From NCBI GenBank assembly GCA_036674765.1, contig JARVKI010000002.1, positions 434,001-498,000 of the forward strand: a DNA stretch of 64,000 bases, read 5' to 3'. The notes under the pieces are model-generated. The model saw only the letters and a program-made list of their open reading frames with translations, was not told the origin of the DNA and did not search any database. This DNA is from Seiridium cupressi. Lineage: Eukaryota; Ascomycota; Sordariomycetes; Amphisphaeriales; Sporocadaceae. Positions 12,511 to 21,762 of this stretch are shown one piece after another (position 1 is the first letter of the stretch; each line of letters starts with the position of its first letter). Made by a program: the position numbers and the translations under genes.

Positions 12511-14058
12511 GCCTTCGGTATGGGCTCCGGAGATCCGAGTGACAGCAGATATTGTGGATCGTCAAACATATGTCGAGGAAATGGCAATAGAGAATGCTGA
12601 CAGCGCCCGGCGCAATTCGGACCTTATAGACTCGGAACGTTGGACGTCATGAGTGGCCAAGATGGAGAGATGTGTAGGCGAAGACAATGACTGATGCTGT
12701 GACAGTTTCCGGAGGTCGTGGCCAAACGAAGACCCGGTTTGAGGTTCATCAGGCGGTTGTCCAATTCGTCGGTTGATGCCAAACGCGAGATGCGGCAGCA
12801 AGTTCGGCTGAATTCCGATAGGATGCACGAAGCTCGTTACCCACCGGATCTCGTGGGATAAAAAGTCCCGGTCCTGTTGCAAGAAATCAGACGAATGGAG
12901 ACTTTGGCCCAATCCCAGCACAGAACAAGCGGATTTAGAACAGGTAGTTGGTGGTGGTGTGACATGGGCCAGCGACAGCTGGACTCGGCCTACAATGGAT
13001 TCTCTGGGGGTCCCCGATAATAAATACCGCCTCAGCATGTGGTTGTTCTGGAAGGTCGCATCAATGCCGAGATAGAGCACGAACACCTTGATGTACAGAA
13101 AGCAACGAGCGTGACAACTGAGGGTCATAGTTAGCAAGTTGCACCATCTCATTTCTGCAGCGAACCGATTTGACAAGGGCCACGGGATTTCCTCAGCCTC
13201 ATACAGAAGCTGTAGACGAAAACGCCAGACTTACTTGCCAGTAGTCGTCCGTGATTGACATCGCCAAGATTTGCGCCAAGCACGGGTTTCCATATTTTTT
13301 TTTGCATATATATTGCTGGAGGTCGGTCCAGATGTGGAAGCTGGCATTGCGTCTAGGCCAGTTGAGTAGTCACGAAGATCATACTACCTCGTGGAGGTTT
13401 GTCTCATCATTGTTGTGCAATCGAGACTCAAACTGTGACAGATTGCACATCACCACGTGCACAACACCTTGCCCGAGACAGTAAATGCTCGTAGCTCCGA
13501 CCACACGAGGTTGCTTCTTGCGGAGACAGTTTTTATTAAGGATCATACTGGCGGCCTACCTATATTGTAGTTAACACTAGGCCATCTGCAGAGCTGGCGG
13601 AAGATACAATGTAGGTGGCGCTAAAGATGCTTAGGCACAATGCACTGTATTGTAGCGACCTTGAGTGGAGGGGTCACCATCGCTAGGTGGCTACACTGTA
13701 GATAACATCAAAATTGACCGTCGACTTTACAATACATACTTGTCAATTCGCAGAGCTTGCTCTGTCTGCCTATGTTGTTAATCAATAGGCTTTCGCCGTC
13801 CCACCGGATTATTCAATTTTCCTTCCTGGACCAAGACAACCGAGACTATGGATCAGGAACGATGTCCTGGCTCCGAGTCAGCGCGTCATCGACTGGAATA
13901 TAGCGTGTTGATGGCCTCATGATTCCCAATCATGATCCGTCGACAACGAAAGCCAATAATAGCTAGCGAGTATAATGCCCGAGCCCTGGTCGTCTGATGG
14001 AATTACCATGCAAGGAGGAACGCAAGAACGCAAGTTGACGTCTTCCTGACATATCGAT
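12511..14058. other. Intergenic between divergent genes
   Basis: This interval should contain the promoters of the zinc transporter (minus) and of the mitochondrial-type dehydrogenase (plus). A 204-codon minus frame (12562-13176) abuts the transporter start but shows no recognisable motif and is probably fortuitous. Near 13627-13700 there are short palindromic pieces (tagcga/tcgcta), possibly the remains of a small inverted-repeat element. The evidence is too weak to name it. Confidence 0.35.
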
Positions 14059-15470
14059 ATGCAATCCACTCGCTGTCTCCACCGTGGGCTTAGCACTATA
14101 AGTTTGCAAAAGATAAGTGCACCCACTACTGTCTCGTTAGCAAGAAGTTGTCAGTTGGGATTCAACCCGCAAACATCAGCCGTTACACGCAAATACGCGA
14201 CTTCACCTCTCCACAAAGGAACTCTGCCTGAACGAAGTGCTGCAGAAACAACACATCCAATCATGGAAACCATCAAGGTACTGAATCTGGCAGATCCATG
14301 TCATCTCCCGTGTCTGCAGCATCTACCCGCAGGCTCTAACATCCTCTCAGAACACAATCGGTGAAAATTTTGGCGGCGCGGCCCAAAAATTAAGCACGCA
14401 TCAGTTCAGTCTTGACGACGTGCCTGACTTGACGGGAAAGGTCGCCGTCGTGACCGGAGGTAGCGAGGGTATCGGCTACGGCTGCACCTACACGCTTCTG
14501 AAACACAACATCGCCAAAGTTTACGTCTTATCAGTGTCCGAGGAAGTCGTCAAGGGTGCCAAGGCTGATATCGGCAAAGGCCTGGGACAAGAAGCTGCAA
14601 ACAAGACGGAATGGATACAGTGCGATATCTCAGACTGGCCCAAGGTCAAGGACATTGCCGAACGCATCAAGAATGACAACGACCGACTTGACATTCTGAT
14701 AAACAATGCTGGTCGTGGCATCATGACCTATGAATTGACCGATTACGGTGTCGATAGACACATGGCCCTGAACCATATGGGGCATGTCGTTCTCACGTCG
14801 CACCTGCTTCCGCTATTAAAGAAGACAGCGGAGCAAGGTAACACTGTCAGAATCTCGAACCAAGCCAGTAACGCGCACCAAGCAACGCCGAGTGACACAA
14901 AGTTTGAGAGCCTCGAAGAATTGAACCAGGATCTGGGCCCCAACGGCAACTACGGTCGAAGCAAACTTGCTGCTGTAAGTCATACCCAATTAACAAATCT
15001 CCTTGACAGCATCTGTGCTCGCGATGAGTTTAGTGCCCGCGTTCATCTGCGGTCGGCCCGCTTCCCTGCCTGTCACATTTTAGCTGATATCAAATTGTTA
15101 GATCTTGTATGCAAGATACTTTAATCGGCACGTCACTCAAGCTGGGCACCCGAATGTTCTTATGAACTCAACTCACCCAGGGTTTGTCAGTTCCAAGATG
15201 AGCAAGGAGGACATTCATGAGCCGTACCCCATTGGCGGGTATGCCATGTCTGTAGTGATGGAGCCATTCAAGAAAGATCAATGGCAGGGTGCTTTACCAA
15301 CGATGTTTTGCGCAACTTACACGGACAAGTCGGGCGAGTACATATGCCCACCCGCTGTCCCTGAGCCTGGTAGCAAGCTCGCTCAAGACGATGCGCTTGG
15401 GGATCGCTTGATGGAGCTTACCAGAAAGGTGGTGATGGACAAGACGAAGGGTGATCTTGTCCTTTACTAG
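14059..15470 (+). CDS. Short-chain dehydrogenase/reductase with N-terminal mitochondrial-like leader
   Basis: Three exons: 14059-14277, 14351-14974 and 15102-15470, all phase 0, giving 403 residues. The catalytic domain begins near residue 100 with the NAD(P)-binding motif VVTGGSEGIGYG. It continues with NNAGRG, a serine-bearing strand (VRISNQAS) and the catalytic YGRSK (YxxxK), then THPGFVSSKMS. The first 70 or so residues are rich in Arg, Ser and Leu with almost no acidic residues (MQSTRCLHRGLSTISL at the start), as expected for a mitochondrial presequence. The in-frame ATG at 14263 would make a shorter cytosolic form. The family includes retinol-dehydrogenase-like and WW-oxidoreductase-like enzymes; the substrate cannot be read from sequence. 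The second intron (14975-15101) is long enough to hide an alternative acceptor. Confidence 0.85.
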
Positions 15471-16143
15471 AATAGTAGCGGTGCAGATTGTTAAACAATG
15501 TGCTTGGTCATGGCAAGTGATGATCAAGTATGGTCTGTAACATAACACTATCATATAGTTTAGATAATGACGTCGTGGAAGCGTATCTTATCAGGATCAG
15601 AAATCTAATGACCTTCATTACTATTCTTCACAAGGTCCTAAAGCTACATGTACGCTAATGGTCAGTAAAAAGATCTCATAGCTTCGAACGGATCTCATAG
15701 CTTCATTAATTGCACGGATCGAATAGCTGTATTACATTAGAGACAACGATAATTTCTTCGTAAACGTCAAACCTCACGAAACGTTGGAGATCACGGTGGT
15801 TTGATTGTTAATTTTAGGATCGCTCTACGTGCATTGAATCAGGGATGTAGTTCATCTAGCAAAGTACATAGCAAATACGTTGTAGTTGGGTAACTAAATT
15901 ACATGTGTATGCCGAACTTGTGCTAGCTTCCTGCGACTACATAGTGAGGCTCAATTACGGGAAGGCGGAAACAGTTGGCAAAATTGGGGCAGGGGAGCTC
16001 CTACTGCGGGAAGCTTTCGGCAGCGCAGTCAAGCTACTACGAACATCAACCACCGTGCGACATGACCGATGACATGCCTCGTTGTCTGGTGCTAGATAAT
16101 GACAACACACGTACAACTTGACCCAGGCTAAAGAGGGGTCGAA
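15471..16143. other. Intergenic, contains the Iml1 promoter
   Basis: AT-rich spacer between two plus-strand genes. It must contain the 3' end of the dehydrogenase transcript and the promoter of Iml1. Apart from a short tandem repeat near 15672 nothing structured is seen. Confidence 0.45.
15672..15704. repeat. Short tandem repeat, 19 bp period
   Basis: gatctcatagcttc recurs after 19 bases, and a third, diverged half-copy (gatcgaatagct) follows near 15717. Non-coding. Confidence 0.7.
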
Positions 16144-19100
16144 ATGCCTCGAAATGCTACAACATCCCCCTCGGCGCCTCGGCGCAGTCCAGCGCAATGG
16201 ACGTCGCATCTCCGACAGATCAGTAAGACGAGCTTCGATAGAACGCCGCTCGACCCACCGCACTCGCCAGATACCGCTTCCAGCGTCTCGACTGTTCGGG
16301 AGGCCCACCCGCCAAAGCGAGTTCTCGAGCGGACCTGCACTGTCTCTATAAATGAGTCAATCATCGGCGCCGAGGTGCTGTTGAACCTCGAGCTTCTGGG
16401 TGGTGGCATCAGGCCCGGCAGCCTGACGTCGATTACGCCTCTAAGATCCGACCAAGATCGATCGTCGAGTGTCAACTATGGATCACTGCGACCGGCAAAC
16501 ATCCATCGCGCCCTTTCGAGTTATGACGATCCAAGTAAACAGGACAGCGAAGCTCGAAGAAAACCATACATTTTCATAGTGAAGGATGTTTCCAAAGAGC
16601 TCAAAGCGAGGCAACCACATGTCGAGGTCTACGTTGCAAAACATATTGGAGATGCGTTTGGTATGAAGAAGGGCACCCAAGTTGTTCTGGCGCCAGTGGA
16701 CGATTTGGCACCTGCCGTTGAAGCCTCCCACGTGGAGCTTTCCTTCAGGGACATGTACCTGTCTCGTGCCGACATGTGGCGGCTGGCAGTCGCTGAACTC
16801 ACCGACAAAACTGTCTACAAAGGTCAAGTGCTCTACTTCCTGGGAACTGTCAAGGCTACGGTGACAACGGTCTTTGTGGACGGCCGCAAGGTCCATTCTG
16901 CCTTCTTCTGCCACAATACTCGACCCATCTTCAGGAGCGAGTCTGCCCGCTATGTGTTGTTCATTCAGATGGCACGCGAGATGTGGGATTTTGATCCCGA
17001 CGACTCCGGTGAAATCATGTTCCACAAGGTCGTAAATGGCTTCCTGCCCGCGCTGTTCAAGAAGTGGGCCATGCTTCAAGTTAAGCACCTGGTTAGTATT
17101 GTGCTTTTCGCTAGAGTTGAATATGACACGGGCTTGACGTCAGACCTTGCGAGCAATGAGATTATGAACGACTACTATACCGGCTACCAGACATCGGGAG
17201 ACAAGCGCCCGTATAAGGATTTCTACCGTGTCGTGGTGAGTGAGATGTCCAGCGGAGAGTGGACCACCATCTTGCACCAGCTGAAGCGCGAGTTCAACTC
17301 GTTCCGCAAGGATATCAGTCTTCACCACCAGGACGCCATGAGTGCGGCCATGAATCTTCCCGATGATGCCACTGATAAGGCTAATGAAGCCACCGGCATC
17401 AAGGCCGAGTCATCCTCCGCCATGTATGGCAATTTCCTCGAGGCAATCAACTTGGCCTCTTCGCAGTATGCCCATGATTATATTGATAGAGATCTGCTCC
17501 GAACAGGTATCTCTATTGTGGTCATCAGTCCGGGATCCGGAGTATTCGAGGTTGAGTACGAGAACCTGCGAAGAAGTACCGAGGCCCTGGTGGGCAATGG
17601 TATCGGTATTGATTTAATATGCATTCCCAAGATACCTTTGCATTCAGTGCCCCTTTTCAGGTACCGAAATCCTCTTTTCCTGGACGAGAACCAGCGATCG
17701 CAGTCTCGCTCGGTGCGTAGTCGCGATAGTACCCCTAAGGTGCCGACTCCTTTGGTGGGCAGCTACACCACGCTGACCGACTCTCTGTCTCCTACCAAGG
17801 CCAGTGATGGGACTATCCGACTCGAGCCACTCGCAAGGCTGTATACGGATGAATGGGCATTTGCGCTACCGCAATGGCTTCATGTTTCCTACTGGACTGG
17901 AAAATCCGAGGAGGCCCTTTCGTACCATGGTATTTCACTGTCAGCATTGGAGCGGACAGACCAGGAATCTCAAGAGGATTTCACCATCCGCTGTCGACTC
18001 TACGATTTGCAGATGAGGAGTGTGCTGGAGACCAATGAGATAGAAACAACGCCGCTGTATGCAGATCCAAAATTCCCACAGAAGACTCTTGTCATGGATA
18101 GCACCAAGAAAACTCGCGATACCGGAGTCAAAACATCATCCAGTGCTCTAAAACTGAGAGGAGCGGATGGATTGTTTGAACCCGTGTATGGCTTTCATAA
18201 ATTCAATGTCGAAAGACTCAGTAAACCCGGCGAGACATCTCTTTGGAAACAACTGCAGGCATTTGATGACAATCGTTCACGTTTGCCAAAATCTCGGATC
18301 GTCTTATCGGCTTCCAAATTGACTAGGGACCTTGAAGAGGTCACAAGAAAACAACTAGTCGAGGACACTGGGTTGTTTGGGTCTTCGGTCGGTGACAAGA
18401 AAGGGGGGCCTTCCACAGCTTTCTCTTCCAGCCTTGCATCCGTCAGCCAAACAGATACCCCACCATCTGATACCACGCCGTCGACAAGAAGAGATTCGAT
18501 AGCCTCAACTTTACAGCCTCGGCGTGCGCCTTCAATTGCACCTTCAATCAAGATGCCCAAATTGATGAGACAGATTAGCTTGGGACAAAAGGGTTTTGGA
18601 ATCGCGGCCCCCAAGGCAGCTACAGCTGAGATACGAGCAGAAAACGTCAACGCCCTGCATGCAGGCCAGCAAGCAGCAGCAGCTTCGAAGATTTCACAGC
18701 AGACTCCGAAGAAGCCAAACCTCGAGCCAAGTTCACCAAAGATCATTGCCAGCGGGCGGCCGTTTCGGTCCCTTGACCAGGCAAAGTCCAATCTATCCGA
18801 TCAGCTTCAAGACCTGGTCAACACGCCTAGTAGACCAATAATAATCAAATCGGCTTCATCACATATGGATTCGCTAAGCCATCTCAAGTCTGGATCGATG
18901 TTACCCAACGATTCAGTACTAGATACACCAACACCGAAAGCCGTTAGGCGCGAGGACCAAGACCAGAAGTTTTCAAACATGTTGCGAGCAGAAGATATTC
19001 AAAAGATGTACACATCAAAATTGCTGGGCGGAGCAATTCCTGAGCTACCATCGACCCTTTCACCAAGCACTGCTATGGCCCCTTGGCTAGTCGTGCTAAA

Positions 19101-21762
19101 CCCGTCAAACCCCAACGTCAGCAAGGTTGACGACGCGATTCTGTACAGCAGATGGCAGCATGTCTTTCCGCGTCCTTCAGACATGAAACTGATGAAGTGG
19201 AAATCCCTATCGTCCCCGGCCGCTGTTCCCCTGACGACCGAGCACTTCCCGACGAAAGCACAGTTTGACACTGAATATCAGAGGCAGCCTTACAACATTG
19301 CGCAGGAAACTGACGATGAATTGGCCGAGGAGCCCAAATCTCGAGAGTACTTTTTGAGGGAGTTGATCAGTGCTCGCTTTGCCCACGGCTTTCAGGTCGT
19401 CATTGGTCCGAGCGTGGCAAGGGCATTTGGGCAAAAACTCATGAAGATAGCCGACGTGTTTTCGCGGGATCGTATCGTTGAAGATGGTACCAGCCTCTTC
19501 ATGAGCATTGGAAATACTATCCATCAGCTTTCGTGTGTTAATGGCACCGAGGTTGAAGTGAACATTTTCGTGCGCAAACCCACCGAGTCATTCCTGCCTG
19601 CAAATCAGCCGCTGCCCATCTATAAGCCAGCAATCCGCACGACACTTGACCCGGCCTACGAGCAGCGCCAGATCGACATCGTGACCCCCAAACCCGAGAA
19701 GAACTGGAACTATATCGATTCCTACCTAGCGGGGCACTTTGAGGAAATGACAGAGAACTTGCGATTTTGGCGTACTAGATTTGTGTTGATTCCTATGACC
19801 TCGCGAGCTTCCATGTCAAAATCCCACATCGGCGCGGACAACGATGAGGAAGTTCGACTTGAGGGAATCAAACGCCTGGCTCAGGCTTGGCAGCGATACC
19901 GTTACTTGCCCCCGTCTGAACGCCATTTCCAAAGTGCCGGACGGAAAAGTAAAGATCCAAATCCATTAGATATTGTATACAAGACAGAGGACCCGTCAGT
20001 GGTTATTGCCGCCGAAATGGAGACTCTCCCACTGTTCGAGAGTCTGGATCCGTCGTCGCGCAAAGGCCTGGTCTCTGACAAGGAGCGCTTTTCCAAGTCC
20101 AACTTCAACATATCGGCTCTAGCCGAAGCAATCCAGCAGCCCGCTGAAAATGGTGGAATCCGGATGCAGAACCGAAGGTGGCATCTGCGCCTTCACTACA
20201 ATTGTTTCATCGGTTCAGACATGACAACGTGGTTGCTGGACAATTTCGAAGACCTCGAAAGTCGCGAGGAAGCTGTTGAGCTAGGAGAGTCATTGATGAT
20301 ATACGATGATGACAGAATGAGGGATCGAGACGTCCCAAGGGATACGAAGAAAGATCGCGAACGTGGCATTTTTGTCCACGTCGAAAGGAGACACAAATTT
20401 CGTGATGGGCAATATTTTTACCAAGTCGCCAGCGAGTATGCCAAACCTCAACCACATGGCTGGCTTAATATGAGACGGCGAGATTACTCAGTTCCTTCCA
20501 CACCACTCGTTGAGCAGGGTGCGAAAGAGTCACCCCGCTCAAGCCTGAATCCCGTGTCTCGACCAACTTCTATCCACGAAGAAGCATCACCAGTCTCCGG
20601 TGCTACGACACCCACTGTACCCCTGATCGCTGGCAAGAAACCAAAAGTCTTTCTTAGCAAAGTCATGAAGTACGATGTCGACCATCGCAAGAAATCGTAC
20701 AGACCTGAGCGTATCAACTTACATTATGACCGTCTTCACAATCCTGACAATTGCTACCATATCCGCATCGATTGGATGAGTGTCACGGGAAAGTTGATCG
20801 AGGACGCGGTCAAGGGATGGGCAGCTATTGCGGCGTCGCATGGCCTTCGCCTTGTGGAAGTGCCTATCGCTGAGGCATGTTCAATCACAGAGCAGAGCCC
20901 ATTCAGACGACCCTACCACATCAAAATTGCACTGCCGCCCCCGAGCCAGAGGCCAGCCACATACTACGACCCCAACTCTTTCAACGCACAATCGCAGCCA
21001 GGGAAGCACTACTACCAGAAAGCTCTGCTGCGCAAATTTGATTTCGTTTTAGATGTCGAGGCAGCGTCGAACTTCCCAGCCAATGTCGACGTCAGCTACT
21101 CCTGGGGTAAACCTGAGTTTAAATACACGCAATACATTCATCGATCTGGAATGTTGTTAGTTGAGATCACCGAAGATGGCGATTTCCTCGCGCTGGCCAA
21201 CCGACTCTACAGCAATCGAGCAGCGGCTGTCCAGCAAGCTCCACCACGCCCAGATCCTCCCACGAACGACCGTGTATCGCGGCTCATCGCTACAGGATCG
21301 TACACCGGCCACAGCATGGCCGAGCCAACACCTATCTCCAGCCCAATGTTTCGACCGGTTCTGTTCTCCTCGACACAGGCGGCCGCTACGAGAGAGCCTC
21401 CGCTATTATCACATATGTCGCCCCGACTTGGTGCGACGAAGCCGGCTCCGCCACATAACCCCGGCCTTGCTACGGGTGAGGCAGAGTCGCTCGTAAACAA
21501 GTTGGAATCCTTTTGCAGCGACGAAGAAACCCTAGAAGCATTTTACAAGGAAACACTCGAGAGGGCGAACGCACCCACGCCTGCTGTCAGTGCATCGGGC
21601 GATCATGAATCAGTTTCTGAAGCAGGCATTCCAGTGCTTGGGCTGCCTCCCGGAGTTCTAGGAGGAGACCATATCGTTGCGGGTAGTCCACGCGGTATGA
21701 CACCTACGCTTGCCAGTTCGCTGATGCTCCGCCGAGGCAGTGTACAGCTACAGCACTTGTGA
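16144..21762 (+). CDS. iml1: Iml1/DEPDC5-like subunit of the GATOR1/SEACIT complex
   Basis: Single 1,872-codon frame, of the size expected for fungal Iml1. Iml1 with Npr2 and Npr3 forms SEACIT/GATOR1 on the vacuole, which stimulates GTP hydrolysis by Gtr1/RagA and so restrains TORC1 when amino acids are scarce (family knowledge). Visible order: a Ser/Pro-rich N terminus; the conserved N-terminal region around residues 55-220 (VEVYVAKHIGDAFGMKKG, VELSFRDMYLSRADMWR); the Iml1 core to about 600 (FFCHNTRPIFRSESARYVLF, MWDFDPDDSGEI); a disordered middle; a second conserved block (about 970-1250); and a DEP domain around 1325-1425 (RLHYNCFIGSDMTTWLLDNF). A C-terminal domain follows (DVSYSWGKPEFKYTQYIHRSG, about 1650-1690), then a disordered tail. 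The start ATG at 16144 is kept because residues from about 60 onward are conserved and no closer ATG is better. No break is seen. Confidence 0.92.
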   Translation: MPRNATTSPSAPRRSPAQWTSHLRQISKTSFDRTPLDPPHSPDTASSVSTVREAHPPKRVLERTCTVSINESIIGAEVLLNLELLGGGIRPGSLTSITPLRSDQDRSSSVNYGSLRPANIHRALSSYDDPSKQDSEARRKPYIFIVKDVSKELKARQPHVEVYVAKHIGDAFGMKKGTQVVLAPVDDLAPAVEASHVELSFRDMYLSRADMWRLAVAELTDKTVYKGQVLYFLGTVKATVTTVFVDGRKVHSAFFCHNTRPIFRSESARYVLFIQMAREMWDFDPDDSGEIMFHKVVNGFLPALFKKWAMLQVKHLVSIVLFARVEYDTGLTSDLASNEIMNDYYTGYQTSGDKRPYKDFYRVVVSEMSSGEWTTILHQLKREFNSFRKDISLHHQDAMSAAMNLPDDATDKANEATGIKAESSSAMYGNFLEAINLASSQYAHDYIDRDLLRTGISIVVISPGSGVFEVEYENLRRSTEALVGNGIGIDLICIPKIPLHSVPLFRYRNPLFLDENQRSQSRSVRSRDSTPKVPTPLVGSYTTLTDSLSPTKASDGTIRLEPLARLYTDEWAFALPQWLHVSYWTGKSEEALSYHGISLSALERTDQESQEDFTIRCRLYDLQMRSVLETNEIETTPLYADPKFPQKTLVMDSTKKTRDTGVKTSSSALKLRGADGLFEPVYGFHKFNVERLSKPGETSLWKQLQAFDDNRSRLPKSRIVLSASKLTRDLEEVTRKQLVEDTGLFGSSVGDKKGGPSTAFSSSLASVSQTDTPPSDTTPSTRRDSIASTLQPRRAPSIAPSIKMPKLMRQISLGQKGFGIAAPKAATAEIRAENVNALHAGQQAAAASKISQQTPKKPNLEPSSPKIIASGRPFRSLDQAKSNLSDQLQDLVNTPSRPIIIKSASSHMDSLSHLKSGSMLPNDSVLDTPTPKAVRREDQDQKFSNMLRAEDIQKMYTSKLLGGAIPELPSTLSPSTAMAPWLVVLNPSNPNVSKVDDAILYSRWQHVFPRPSDMKLMKWKSLSSPAAVPLTTEHFPTKAQFDTEYQRQPYNIAQETDDELAEEPKSREYFLRELISARFAHGFQVVIGPSVARAFGQKLMKIADVFSRDRIVEDGTSLFMSIGNTIHQLSCVNGTEVEVNIFVRKPTESFLPANQPLPIYKPAIRTTLDPAYEQRQIDIVTPKPEKNWNYIDSYLAGHFEEMTENLRFWRTRFVLIPMTSRASMSKSHIGADNDEEVRLEGIKRLAQAWQRYRYLPPSERHFQSAGRKSKDPNPLDIVYKTEDPSVVIAAEMETLPLFESLDPSSRKGLVSDKERFSKSNFNISALAEAIQQPAENGGIRMQNRRWHLRLHYNCFIGSDMTTWLLDNFEDLESREEAVELGESLMIYDDDRMRDRDVPRDTKKDRERGIFVHVERRHKFRDGQYFYQVASEYAKPQPHGWLNMRRRDYSVPSTPLVEQGAKESPRSSLNPVSRPTSIHEEASPVSGATTPTVPLIAGKKPKVFLSKVMKYDVDHRKKSYRPERINLHYDRLHNPDNCYHIRIDWMSVTGKLIEDAVKGWAAIAASHGLRLVEVPIAEACSITEQSPFRRPYHIKIALPPPSQRPATYYDPNSFNAQSQPGKHYYQKALLRKFDFVLDVEAASNFPANVDVSYSWGKPEFKYTQYIHRSGMLLVEITEDGDFLALANRLYSNRAAAVQQAPPRPDPPTNDRVSRLIATGSYTGHSMAEPTPISSPMFRPVLFSSTQAAATREPPLLSHMSPRLGATKPAPPHNPGLATGEAESLVNKLESFCSDEETLEAFYKETLERANAPTPAVSASGDHESVSEAGIPVLGLPPGVLGGDHIVAGSPRGMTPTLASSLMLRRGSVQLQHL

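Noticed and set aside
12562..13176. 204-codon minus-strand frame next to the zinc transporter
   Set aside because: Low-complexity Ser/Leu/His composition with no membrane or domain pattern. It sits where the transporter promoter is expected.
15672..15704. Short tandem repeats as a CRISPR-like array
   Set aside because: Only two to three copies without spacers, in a eukaryotic genome.
18195..18791. 198-codon frame antisense to Iml1
   Set aside because: Mirror of a low-complexity coding region. It has no independent start signal or motif.
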